Shown one piece after another: positions 9,013-19,432 of a stretch of 64,000 nucleotides of DNA. Below the pieces are notes generated by a model that worked only from the letters and a program-made list of their open reading frames with translations, had not been told where the DNA came from and did not search any database. The DNA comes from Maribacter aestuarii. Its GTDB lineage: Bacteria; Bacteroidota; Bacteroidia; Flavobacteriales; Flavobacteriaceae. The position numbers and the translations under genes are program-made. Position 1 is the stretch's first letter; each line of letters starts with the position of its first letter. Where the stretch lies: NCBI RefSeq assembly GCF_027474845.2, contig NZ_CP107031.2:1-64000 (forward strand), read 5' to 3'.

Positions 9013-9633
9013 ATGAAAATTTCCAAAATACTATTTGTACTGATGCTCCTACTAGCAGTAAACCTCCAGTATGCACAAGAATCGAACGATACAGAAAAGT
9101 TGTCCCTAGATGAGGGACCTATAAGTAGCCAATTTGATTACATTGCTAGGAGGTCTGGTAACTACAGGGCAGATGGGGTTCGTTATGAAGTAGTTAAAGA
9201 ATCCAATCTTTATAAATTAAGGAAAAATGTGTTGGATTCCATTGCGGAAATGAATAAGAAAACCGGCGAACTAAAGGCAACGATTGCCGGACATGAAACT
9301 ACAATAAGCTCCCTCAATAAAAAACTGGATGAGACTACCACCAATCTTGCGGCGGTAACCGAAGAAAAGGACAGCATGTCCTTTCTTGGGATTCAAGTAT
9401 CTAAAGGCACCTATAATTTTATCCTATGGACTATTATTGCAGGGTTGTTCGTACTTCTAGGGGCATTTATCTATAAGTTTAGAAACAGCAATATTTTAAC
9501 ACAGGAAGCCAAACAAAACCTTTCGGAATTGGAAGTGGAATACGAAGACCATAGAAGAAGGGCTTTGGAACGGGAACAAAAAATTAGCAGGCAACTTCAG
9601 GACGAATTGAACCGTCAAAAAAAATCAAAATAA
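9013..9633 (+). CDS. Signal-peptide membrane protein with coiled coils, function unknown
   Basis: A 206-residue protein with an N-terminal signal sequence (MKISKILFVLMLLLAVNLQYAQ, cleavage expected near residue 22), a short soluble region, a predicted coiled coil (about 70-115, rich in K, E, L and T), one transmembrane helix (about 137-156) and a charged, probably coiled-coil C-terminal tail (about 165-206, cytoplasmic if the signal is cleaved). I recognise the type as a conserved flavobacterial protein located near trmD but not its function. It is followed by a hairpin terminator that separates it from the acetyltransferase-trmD pair. Confidence 0.7.
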   Translation: MKISKILFVLMLLLAVNLQYAQESNDTEKLSLDEGPISSQFDYIARRSGNYRADGVRYEVVKESNLYKLRKNVLDSIAEMNKKTGELKATIAGHETTISSLNKKLDETTTNLAAVTEEKDSMSFLGIQVSKGTYNFILWTIIAGLFVLLGAFIYKFRNSNILTQEAKQNLSELEVEYEDHRRRALEREQKISRQLQDELNRQKKSK

Positions 9634-9636
9634 TTT

Positions 9637-9662
9637 AAAGCTCCTTTTAGGAGCTTTTTTTT
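9637..9662 (+). terminator. Rho-independent terminator
   Basis: A 9-bp stem (AAAGCTCCT / AGGAGCTTT) with a 3-nt loop is followed by a T-run, 3 bp after the stop codon of the coiled-coil protein. Confidence 0.9.
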
Positions 9663-9670
9663 AATATATA

Positions 9671-10114
9671 ATGATAATTATTAAAAAAGCAGATTTAGGT
9701 CATCTTCGGGACATTGCTCCCTTATTCGATTCTTATCGTATGTTCTACGGTCAAGAGTCAAATTTGGAGAAAGCGCTGAAATTTTTGGAAGACAGATTAT
9801 CAAAAGAAGAATCTATAATTTTTCTTGCCTATGAAAATGACTTGCCTGTGGGGTTTGTACAGCTTTATTTTACATTTTCTTCAGTTTCCTTACAAAAGAG
9901 CCTTATCCTTAACGACCTTTTTGTAAGTGAGGAATACCGAAAAAAGAAAGTTGGCCAAGCCCTGTTAGAAAAATCAAAATCCTACTGTATAGCAAACGGT
10001 TACAAAGGACTTGCATTGGAGACGGCGGTGGACAATCCCGCCCAGAAGTTGTATGAAAGGTTGGATTGGAAAAAAGATTCACATTGTTTTCATTATTTTT
10101 GGTCAGCAGAATAA
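9671..10114 (+). CDS. GNAT-family N-acetyltransferase
   Basis: A 147-residue GNAT enzyme: an N-terminal IKKADLGHLRDIAPLFDSY helix region, the central strand LNDLFVSEEYRKKKVGQALL with the acetyl-CoA phosphate-binding loop (about 93-112), and the C-terminal NPAQKLYERLDWKKD motif. The substrate is unknown. The start lies immediately after the preceding terminator, and the gene ends 18 bp before trmD, so the two may share a promoter. No regulator motif is seen. Confidence 0.88.
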   Translation: MIIIKKADLGHLRDIAPLFDSYRMFYGQESNLEKALKFLEDRLSKEESIIFLAYENDLPVGFVQLYFTFSSVSLQKSLILNDLFVSEEYRKKKVGQALLEKSKSYCIANGYKGLALETAVDNPAQKLYERLDWKKDSHCFHYFWSAE

Positions 10115-10132
10115 TCCTCTTGCCCTATAAAA

Positions 10133-10804
10133 ATGCGCATTGATATCATAACTGTTCTACCTGAGCTACTTAAAAGTCCGTTTGATGCCTCCATTCTCAA
10201 GAGAGCTATTGAAAAGGAACTCGTAGAAGTACATTTCCATAACATTAGGGATTATACGGACAAGAGTTACAATCAGGTCGACGATTACCAGTTTGGCGGA
10301 GGGGCCGGTATGGTCTTAATGATTGAACCAATTGATAAATGTATCTCAAAACTTACTTCGGAGAGAGATTATGACGAAATCATCTATATGACTCCGGATG
10401 GTGAGACCTTAAATCAACAAACGGCCAATAGTCTATCACTTTTAAAAAATATAATTATTCTCTGTGGTCACTATAAAGGAGTGGATCAAAGAGTAAGGGA
10501 TGCTTTTATTACTAGGGAAATTTCAATTGGGGACTATGTACTTTCGGGCGGGGAATTGGGCGCCGCGGTATTATGTGATACCATAATACGTTTATTGCCG
10601 GGGGTGCTGAACGATGAGACTTCCGCCCTTACGGACACCTTTCAGGATGGGCTTTTAGCGCCGCCTGTATATACTAGGCCGTCAGAATATAAGGGAATGA
10701 AAGTGCCCGATGTACTCCTCAGCGGTAATTTCGGAAAAATTGAGGCATGGAGAGAGGAAAAGGCCCAAGAGCGGACTGAAAGATTGCGTCCAGATTTACT
10801 ATAG
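10133..10804 (+). CDS. trmD: tRNA (guanosine(37)-N1)-methyltransferase TrmD
   Basis: TrmD methylates G37 next to the anticodon and so prevents +1 frameshifting. The 223-residue protein carries the trefoil-knot motifs of the SPOUT family: [11 protein letters not shown] (about 85), [14 protein letters not shown] (about 112-125) and [14 protein letters not shown] (about 135-148), and ends with the family motif [15 protein letters not shown]. Its length is near the usual 225-250. It is followed by rplS, an arrangement known widely in bacteria, but here rplS has its own putative promoter 45 bp after the trmD stop. Confidence 0.97.
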   Translation: MRIDIITVLPELLKSPFDASILKRAIEKELVEVHFHNIRDYTDKSYNQVDDYQFGGGAGMVLMIEPIDKCISKLTSERDYDEIIYMTPDGETLNQQTANSLSLLKNIIILCGHYKGVDQRVRDAFITREISIGDYVLSGGELGAAVLCDTIIRLLPGVLNDETSALTDTFQDGLLAPPVYTRPSEYKGMKVPDVLLSGNFGKIEAWREEKAQERTERLRPDLL

Positions 10805-10847
10805 TATCAAAAAACAAGTCAACTCCTATAAAAATCCCCTATAAATA

Positions 10848-10878
10848 CTTGTAGGTTTTAATTTTAAAACTATTTTTG
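10848..10878 (+). promoter_or_regulatory. Putative Bacteroidota-type promoter of rplS
   Basis: TATTTTTG at 10871-10878 fits the -7 consensus TAnnTTTG. CTTG at 10848-10851 lies 19 bp upstream, the expected spacing to the -33 element (consensus TTTG). Transcription from here would give an untranslated leader of about 65 nt. Confidence 0.5.
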
Positions 10879-10948
10879 CACTCTGTTAAATTAACCTCTG
10901 ACGATAATCGTGAATGTTAGTTTGATTTAATTCCAATATAATAATGAC

Positions 10949-11299
10949 ATGGAATCATTAATTAAGTATGTACAGGACGAATTCGTAGCCAAAAAAGAAT
11001 TTCCTAAATTTTCAGCTGGGGATACGATTACCGTTTATTATGAAATTAAGGAAGGTGAAAAAACACGTACACAGTTTTTTAAAGGAGTTGTAATCCAGCG
11101 AAGAGGCACTGGATCCACTGAAACTTTCACTATCCGAAAAATGTCTGGAACAGTTGGCGTAGAAAGAATCTTTCCCGTTAATTTACCCGCGTTTCAAAAA
11201 ATAGAAGTCAATAAAAAAGGTAAAGTACGTAGATCACGTATCTATTACTTTAGAGGTTTAACTGGTAAGAAGGCAAGAATAAAAGAAGTAAGGTCTTAA
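10949..11299 (+). CDS. rplS: 50S ribosomal protein L19
   Basis: L19 sits at the 30S-50S interface. The 116-residue protein shows the family pattern: an N-terminal helix, FSAGDTITVYYEIKEGEKTR (about 24-43), FKGVVIQRRGTGSTETFTIRK, GVERIFPVNLP and RRSRIYYFRGLTGKKARIKE at the C-terminus. Length is standard. The ATG at 10949 was chosen because it gives the standard N-terminus; an out-of-frame ATG lies 5 bp upstream. A strong terminator follows. Confidence 0.98.
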   Translation: MESLIKYVQDEFVAKKEFPKFSAGDTITVYYEIKEGEKTRTQFFKGVVIQRRGTGSTETFTIRKMSGTVGVERIFPVNLPAFQKIEVNKKGKVRRSRIYYFRGLTGKKARIKEVRS

Positions 11300-11322
11300 C
11301 AAATACCATTCCAAAGAAAATC

Positions 11323-11352
11323 AAAAGGGCTGATGTACATCAGCCCTTTTTT
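11323..11352 (+). terminator. Rho-independent terminator of rplS
   Basis: A 28-bp perfect palindrome (AAAAGGGCTGATGT / ACATCAGCCCTTTT) lies 23 bp after the rplS stop. Because of the A- and T-flanks it could act in both directions. Confidence 0.92.
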
Positions 11353-11811
11353 GTGAACAAATGTGAATAACTATGGTTTATAAGTTGTTGACTATAAATT
11401 TGTTGCAAAAATTTGAAGGTGTCAGTTTTTATTCCTACATTTAAATGTGTTTAAGATGAAGCATCGTTAAGGATGTCAATCGAAATCACCATAGAGTTTA
11501 CGTTCTTTATGTTGTTGTTTAGCTAAAATAGGTCTATAACTTAAATGGTTAGAAATTTATTGGAGCGATTAATAAACTCGAAGGCTGTCGCTTTTGAATT
11601 TTATTAAGGATGGTTTGTTTTTTGAGAGGACTCCCACGAGAAATTTCAAGTTATGAACTCGTTAAGACAACAAAAAGAAATATGAAGTAGTTGCTTGGTT
11701 CAATACCGAAGAACGAAACATATCTCAAACGTTGAAATAGTGACGCAGAGGCAATCAATGGTTGCAGTTTTAACCCCAAAGTTAAAACAACATGTCTGTA
11801 AACTAATTCTA
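11353..11811 (+). pseudogene. Gene-free region with a possible degraded transposase C-terminus (11675-11801)
   Basis: This stretch of about 460 bp has no open frame of 60 codons. Within it, 11675-11740 reads KKYEVVAWFNTEERNIS and then hits a stop; in the same frame 11739-11801 continues as SDAEAINGCSFNPKVKTTC and stops again. The pattern W[FY]N..E followed by SFN.K[IV]K resembles the C-terminal end of ISL3/ISAon1-type transposases of Bacteroidota (typical motif A.AESFNAKIK). I infer, weakly, a decayed insertion sequence; no terminal repeats are visible. A long hairpin follows at 11812-11851, so a small RNA gene is another possibility. Confidence 0.3.
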
Positions 11812-11851
11812 AAAAGCCATATCAATGTACTCGTACAATGATATGGCTTTT
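11812..11851. terminator. Long hairpin, probable terminator
   Basis: AAAAGCCATATCA (11812-11824) pairs with TGATATGGCTTTT (11839-11851), with partial extra pairing of GTAC/GTAC inside. It stands 460 bp after rplS, which already has its own terminator, so it either ends a transcript from the intervening region or acts as a barrier before the IDH gene. Confidence 0.65.
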
Positions 11852-11907
11852 GTTATATAGAAAGTACCTAAATATTCGACCCTATACGCCTCCGCAAGCC
11901 TAGATAA

Positions 11908-14163
<2,256 letters not shown>

Positions 14164-14181
14164 AATAATTCAATGATAAAA

Positions 14182-14212
14182 AAAGACCTTCTTTAAAGAA
14201 GGTCTTTTTTTT
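14182..14212 (+). terminator. Rho-independent terminator of the IDH gene
   Basis: A perfect 26-bp palindrome (AAAGACCTTCTTT / AAAGAAGGTCTTT) is followed by a T-run, 18 bp after the stop codon. Confidence 0.92.
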
Positions 14213-14278
14213 GTTATTAAAGGCATGGAGCATTAGATATATGTTCTATTTCTCATTATTTTTATAAAAAAAGTTACT

Positions 14279-16681
14279 ATGAATGGGTTTAGGAATGCAT
14301 TACCCCTACTCTTTTTATTATGTTTCAGTGTTTTTAGTCAAGCCCAGCAAAAATATACGATAAGCGGTACCGTTACCGAAACGGCGAGTAATGAAACTTT
14401 AATTGGTGTAACACTTGTATTCCCTGAGCTAAATACAGGGGTTACTACAAATGAATACGGCTTCTACTCCATTACACTTCCAGAAGGGGAATATCAAATT
14501 GTGGTGACTTATTTAGGTTTTAAGGACGTGAGTAAGACTGTCGTGCTAAACCAAAACATCAAAATCGACTTTCAGTTAGACGAGGAAGCTGAGGAACTGG
14601 AAGAAGTTGTGGTTACGGAAAATGTAGAGCGAATGGATATACGTAAGCCGCAAATGAGCGTAAATACTTTATCCGTAGAAACCATAAAGAAAATACCTGT
14701 TATTCTTGGGGAAGCCGACGTTATAAAATCCATTCTTTTATTACCCGGCGTAACGAACGCAGGGGAAGGAGCATCAGGGTTTAATGTTCGTGGTGGAGCA
14801 GTTGATCAAAACCTGATTCTTCTGGACGAGGCGACCATTTTTAACTCCTCACACCTATTCGGTTTTTTCTCGGTTTTCAACCCGGATGCCATAAAGGACA
14901 TTAAATTATACAAAGGTGGAATCCCGGCCCGCTACGGGGGACGAGTTTCTTCCGTCTTGGATATCTTTCAAAAAGAAGGGAATAGTAAGGAATTAAAAAT
15001 CAATGGTGGAATTGGGGCTGTTGCGAGTCGATTGTTGGTAGAAGGCCCCATTAAAAAAGATAAAGCTGCATTCCTAATTGGTGGGAGGGCATCTTATGCC
15101 CATCTATTTCTCCCGCTATTTGATGTTGATAATACCGCATACTTCTACGATTTAAATACAAAATTGAACTATAAGATAAATCCCAACAATAATATTTTCC
15201 TTTCCGGATACTTTGGACGCGACGTCTTTGGCATTAGTGAAAGCTTCGTGAATACCTATGGCAATGCCGTAGGTAATTTTAGATGGAATCATTTGTTCTC
15301 GGATAAACTATTCTCGAACCTGTCGCTGATATATTCCGATTACTATTACGGTTTAAAATTAGATTTTGTTGGATTCAATTGGAATTCTGGTATTCGAAAT
15401 TTCAACGTCAAGTATGATTTAAAGCATTATCTCAATGATAAGCTACAAATCAATTACGGTATTAATAACATCTATTATCAATTTAACCCAGGAAAAATAG
15501 AACCCTCAAATGCGGATTCGGGCATATTGGAAGAACAGCTGATTCAAAAATATGCCAATGAATTTGCGGCCTACATTGATATAGAACAGAAAGTAACGGA
15601 TAATTTAAGCCTCGGTTATGGCCTTAGGTTTAGTTATTTCAACCGATTAGGGCAAGATGAACTGAACGTATATCTAAATGATAATCCAGTATTATTTGAC
15701 CCTTTTCTATTAGTTTATCAGGAGGCGGACCCCATTAGTGTATCAACGCCAGGAAGAGGCGGTAGTCTGGCCTCTTTTAATAACTTTGAACCACGCGTTT
15801 CGGCAGCCTATACCATTAACGATAATAGTTCTGTTAAAGCGAGTTACACACGTTTGGCCCAATACCTGCATCTACTTTCCAACACGAGCTCCCCTACCCC
15901 TTTAGATGTCTGGACCCCAAGCGGGCCTTTTGTAAAACCCCAAATCTTGGACCAGTACGCTTTTGGCTATTTCAGGAATATTAAAGGAGGTGATTATACG
16001 GTTGAAAGTGAAGTTTTTTACAAGGATATACAGAATCGGATAGATTACATAGACGGTGCCAATCTAATAGCCAACAATGCTATTGAACAGGTTATACTCA
16101 ACGGAGAAGCACGGGCTTACGGATTGGAATTTCTACTTAGAAAAAACGAGGGTAAATTTCAGGGGTGGTTAGCTTATACCCTTTCTAAATCTGAACAAAG
16201 GACCCCAGGCAGGGCACCTTTTGTAGATAATGGCCGAAGTAATTTGGAAAGCGGCATCAACTTTGGAGAGTGGTACAATACGCCCTATGATAAAACACAT
16301 GATGTTTCTGTTTTTGCAAGTTATGACCTGAACAACAAATGGAGCTTCAACACCAATTTCGTTTACCAGACGGGACAACCCACGAACTATCCAATAGGAC
16401 AATTTGAATTCCAAGGATTAACCGTTCCTTATTATGGCCTTAGAAACCAACAACGTTTGCCAGATTACCATCGTATAGATATTTCTGCGACACTGACCCC
16501 GAAAAAGAATGAAACCAGAAAGGTAAAGGGAGAATGGGTTTTTAGCGTATATAATCTCTATAATAGAAGAAATGCCGCCTCGATTAACTTTAGGAGAAAC
16601 CAAGATACAGGGGTAAATGAAGCCATTAGGACTTCTATTTTCGGAATAGTTCCTGCTGTTACCTACAACTTTAAATTTTAG
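14279..16681 (+). CDS. TonB-dependent outer-membrane receptor with carboxypeptidase-like N-domain
   Basis: An 800-residue outer-membrane receptor. A signal peptide ends near AQAQQ (about residue 23). A CarboxypepD_reg-like beta-sandwich follows (about 25-105: YTISGTVTETASNETLIGVT, YGFYSITLPEGEYQIVVTYLGF). The plug domain (about 120-225) contains FNVRGGAVDQNLILLDEA and KLYKGGIPARYGGRVSSVLDI, then a 22-strand-type barrel runs to the C-terminal aromatic residue (NFKF). The substrate is not evident. It heads a compact operon with two DUF4249 lipoproteins and DUF6095, so I infer that the lipoproteins are its surface or periplasmic partners. No SusD homologue is present. Confidence 0.93.
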   Translation: MNGFRNALPLLFLLCFSVFSQAQQKYTISGTVTETASNETLIGVTLVFPELNTGVTTNEYGFYSITLPEGEYQIVVTYLGFKDVSKTVVLNQNIKIDFQLDEEAEELEEVVVTENVERMDIRKPQMSVNTLSVETIKKIPVILGEADVIKSILLLPGVTNAGEGASGFNVRGGAVDQNLILLDEATIFNSSHLFGFFSVFNPDAIKDIKLYKGGIPARYGGRVSSVLDIFQKEGNSKELKINGGIGAVASRLLVEGPIKKDKAAFLIGGRASYAHLFLPLFDVDNTAYFYDLNTKLNYKINPNNNIFLSGYFGRDVFGISESFVNTYGNAVGNFRWNHLFSDKLFSNLSLIYSDYYYGLKLDFVGFNWNSGIRNFNVKYDLKHYLNDKLQINYGINNIYYQFNPGKIEPSNADSGILEEQLIQKYANEFAAYIDIEQKVTDNLSLGYGLRFSYFNRLGQDELNVYLNDNPVLFDPFLLVYQEADPISVSTPGRGGSLASFNNFEPRVSAAYTINDNSSVKASYTRLAQYLHLLSNTSSPTPLDVWTPSGPFVKPQILDQYAFGYFRNIKGGDYTVESEVFYKDIQNRIDYIDGANLIANNAIEQVILNGEARAYGLEFLLRKNEGKFQGWLAYTLSKSEQRTPGRAPFVDNGRSNLESGINFGEWYNTPYDKTHDVSVFASYDLNNKWSFNTNFVYQTGQPTNYPIGQFEFQGLTVPYYGLRNQQRLPDYHRIDISATLTPKKNETRKVKGEWVFSVYNLYNRRNAASINFRRNQDTGVNEAIRTSIFGIVPAVTYNFKF

Positions 16682-16684
16682 AAG

Positions 16685-17542
16685 ATGAAAAGGATATACT
16701 TTTTTCTGATAATCGTGTTATCACTTTTTTCTTGTGAGGACGTCATTGAAGTAGATGCACCTTCCGAACCTCCAAGATTAACTGTAGATGCTTTAATAAG
16801 ACTAGATACCTCTGTAGCCGTTACCACGGCAACTATAAAAGTCGGTTTGAGCAGTTCTTTTTTTGATAGTAATGACGTTGCAGATGTCGATCAAATGATT
16901 ATTCAGAATTTGGATTACGAACCTACGAGTCCATTGGACCAAAACTTTATTATTTTCAGGGAAACTGAACCAGGAGTTTTTCAAGGCTCGAAGAACACAT
17001 CTTTTTTTACTTCTGGCAATCTATTCTTAAATATTGAATACGGGGAAGAACGTTACCTTGCATCCACGAGATTTGTGCCTTCTGTACCTATTGATGATCT
17101 TGAACAAGGTGATGGTACACTATTTACTGGGGATGAGACCGAAATAAAGGTATCCTTTACGGATAATGCAGATCGCGACGATTTTTATTTATTCGATTTT
17201 GATTTTGATGAGTATTTGGTAACCGAGGACGAATTTTATCAAGGACAGACGTTTGAATTTTCCTATTTCTATGATGACGGAATCGAAGCAGGAAGAACAT
17301 TAGAAATCAGTATTCTGGGCGTGGATGAACCATTTTATAACTACATGAATCAACTGATAGTGCAATCCGGCGGCGATCAAGGACCATTTCAAACACCAGC
17401 CGCTACGGTAAGGGGGAATATTATCAATGTTACTGATATAGACAACATGGAGGTTTTTGACAACGTAGGAGAAAATGACAACTTCGCCCTTGGATATTTT
17501 GCGGTCGTGCAGGAATTTAAAGAGACCATAACCATTGAATAA
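16685..17542 (+). CDS. DUF4249-family lipoprotein, copy 1
   Basis: A 285-residue exported protein with a lipoprotein signal (IVLSLFSCED, lipid-modified Cys near residue 17). After the lipobox it begins CEDVIEVDAPSEPPRLTVDA, the conserved start of DUF4249 proteins, which in Bacteroidota are encoded next to TonB receptors. The rest is beta-rich and acidic. Function is unknown; by context it probably works with the receptor 3 bp upstream. Its stop codon directly abuts the ATG of the second copy. It is about 40-50% similar by eye to that copy across the whole length, so the two arose by tandem duplication. Confidence 0.85.
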   Translation: MKRIYFFLIIVLSLFSCEDVIEVDAPSEPPRLTVDALIRLDTSVAVTTATIKVGLSSSFFDSNDVADVDQMIIQNLDYEPTSPLDQNFIIFRETEPGVFQGSKNTSFFTSGNLFLNIEYGEERYLASTRFVPSVPIDDLEQGDGTLFTGDETEIKVSFTDNADRDDFYLFDFDFDEYLVTEDEFYQGQTFEFSYFYDDGIEAGRTLEISILGVDEPFYNYMNQLIVQSGGDQGPFQTPAATVRGNIINVTDIDNMEVFDNVGENDNFALGYFAVVQEFKETITIE

Positions 17543-18427
17543 ATGTACTTACGACATAGAAATAGGTTTTTCTTACTTATCCTCCTTTTAGCGCTAATTG
17601 GTTGCGAAGATGTCATTGAGGTAGAAATTCCTTCTGAAGAACCGAGATTAATTATCGATGCGCTTATCCGTGTAGACATGAATGAAACTTCAACGCCAGT
17701 GGCCATAGAAGTTAGCCTAACAGATGGGTTTTTTGGTACCGTACCGTTGACCAAATTAGATAACATCATTATCATTTACGAAGAGATAGAAGACGATTTA
17801 ATTCGTGAAACGGGTGCTATTGAGTTTGAGGATATCGCTAATAATTTTGGGGTTTACAATACGGTTGACCCTATACCAAATTCCCTTTTTCAAGAGAACA
17901 TCCGCTTTTCGCTGTATATAGAACATGAAGACGCCGTGTATTTGGCACAAACTTTCTTTTCCACAGCACCTCCAATAGACTCTCTTACTCAAGGTTCCAA
18001 TACTTTATTTGATGAAGAGGAGACAGAAATAATAATCGCTTTCAAGGATATTGAAGATCAAGATAATTTTTACGTCTTTGATTTTGGTTTTGGAGAATAC
18101 CTTACCACGGATGACCAGTTTTATAAGAATCAGGTATATAGCTTTTCCTACTTTTATGAAAAAGAATTAGAACAAGGAACGGCCATAGAAGTTAGTATCT
18201 TGGGAGCTGACAGGAGATTTTATAATTATATGGATCTATTAATCGAACAGTCGGAAGGGACCTTTGGAATTTTTGAAACTCCTGTTGCTACGGTCCGGGG
18301 GAACTTCATAGATGTAACCGACTTGGACAACATAGACACCTTTGACAATGTAGCACAACCCGATATTTTTGCGCTAGGTTATTTTGCCATAGTTCAGGAG
18401 CATAAAAATAGATTGACTATAGAATGA
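17543..18427 (+). CDS. DUF4249-family lipoprotein, copy 2
   Basis: A 294-residue paralogue of the preceding lipoprotein. It has a lipobox ALIGCED (Cys near residue 21) followed by CEDVIEVEIPSEEPRLIIDA. Shared landmarks with copy 1 include the VYVFDFGFGEYL/FYLFDFDFDEYL region (about 178), TFEFSYFY/VYSFSYFYE and the closing FALGYFA.VQE. The protein is very acidic. It starts at the base after the stop of copy 1 and overlaps the next gene by 4 bp (ATGA), so the operon is translationally coupled. Function is unknown; an accessory to the TonB receptor is inferred from context. Confidence 0.85.
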   Translation: MYLRHRNRFFLLILLLALIGCEDVIEVEIPSEEPRLIIDALIRVDMNETSTPVAIEVSLTDGFFGTVPLTKLDNIIIIYEEIEDDLIRETGAIEFEDIANNFGVYNTVDPIPNSLFQENIRFSLYIEHEDAVYLAQTFFSTAPPIDSLTQGSNTLFDEEETEIIIAFKDIEDQDNFYVFDFGFGEYLTTDDQFYKNQVYSFSYFYEKELEQGTAIEVSILGADRRFYNYMDLLIEQSEGTFGIFETPVATVRGNFIDVTDLDNIDTFDNVAQPDIFALGYFAIVQEHKNRLTIE

Positions 18428-18651
18428 ATACGGACAAGGATTTACTCGTAAGGGGTTTGAAGCAATTAGCCTACACGGTAGCACTTATGTTTATGGCTCC
18501 CATTATCATTTGGCAGGCCTTTAAAAATGAAGAACATCCGCTATACTGGCCTGTGCTAATAATTGGGCTTATTTTGGGCATAGCGGCCATAGGCATGGGG
18601 TTTAAAGGAATCCACACCATTATGAATTCACTTTTCAGTAAAAAGAAATAA
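18424..18651 (+). CDS. Small two-helix membrane protein, DUF6095-like
   Basis: A 75-residue protein with two predicted transmembrane helices (about 12-33 and 41-63) and a basic C-terminus ending SKKK. Composition and length match the DUF6095 family of small flavobacterial membrane proteins; the function is unknown. Its ATG overlaps the stop of the DUF4249 copy 2 gene. It ends one base before the stop of the convergent DUF4294 gene, with no terminator in between. Confidence 0.75.
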   Translation: MNTDKDLLVRGLKQLAYTVALMFMAPIIIWQAFKNEEHPLYWPVLIIGLILGIAAIGMGFKGIHTIMNSLFSKKK

Positions 18652-19334
18652 TCATTCCTTTTTATCAGTTCGTTTCCATTTGTTGTACAAGTCGTCGTAG
18701 TTGTAGTCGAGTACCGTTTCTTGGCGCTCTAATTTGCCGCTAGCAAAAGCACGTTGAAGAATATCCTCGATTAAATAATCCTCCTCGATTTGGTCGGGAT
18801 GAAACTCCTCCTTAATACTTATTTTAAAGAGTCTTGCGGTCGTATTGTACCAAAAGGCACGCCATCCGCTTCTAAGTTCTTTAACCAAATCAAACGCGGT
18901 GGTCCCCGTTTGCCTGTAGATTAGTTTTACAAGAATTTGTCCTTCTGTCCGCGTTAATTTTTTTAATTCCTCGGAAAACTCCTCTTCTATATACTTCTGC
19001 ACCTTTTTTGTATATCTTTTACGATGTCTTTTTTCTTGATATATTTTAAACTATCGTTCAAGGATACCAAACGCTCTGCTGCCAATTTTGCATACGGATA
19101 CACTTTATGGGTTTTACGCCTCAGGATATAATAGCGTAATTTGTCGTCGTAAGAGTTAAATTTTAATCTCCCAAAAATATAGGCCTCCTCCAAAGCAATA
19201 GAGCCTCGCATTATGGAATCCCCCGCAATGATGATGAGCTTTTCCGACACCGAATCTAAAGGTTGTTCCTCTACTTGGGCTCTCGTCGAAACAAGGACCA
19301 ATAGCATCGCCAAAATTGAAAATATACCTCGCAT
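18652..19334 (-). pseudogene. DUF4294-family exported protein, split by a one-base deletion
   Basis: Two overlapping frames (18987-19334 and 18652-19002) together encode one DUF4294 protein of about 226 residues. The N-part has a signal peptide (LAMLLVLVSTRAQ) and YAKLAAERLVSLND. The C-part carries LKKLTRTEGQILVKLIYRQTG and GWRAFWYNTTARLF, which belong to the same family in sequence order. Adding one A to the A6 run on the coding strand (T6 at 19004-19009) joins DIQK to KVQKYIEEEF without any other change. The gene is therefore either miscalled, freshly inactivated, or expressed by slippage. DUF4294 proteins are conserved in Flavobacteriia; their function is unknown. Confidence 0.85.
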
Positions 19335-19412
19335 GTACTGATAATTTGCAAAAGTCCTGCCAAAATTAAGGATAATTAAAAGGTATAGTATTTAAATACA
19401 CATGATTATTGC

Positions 19413-19420
19413 TAAGTTTG
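19413..19420 (+). promoter_or_regulatory. Putative -7 promoter element of the M42 peptidase gene
   Basis: TAAGTTTG fits TAnnTTTG, 12 bp before the ATG. The -33 region is a weak TTTA at 19391-19394. The leader would be very short. Confidence 0.4.
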
Positions 19421-19432
19421 TAGCATAAATTT

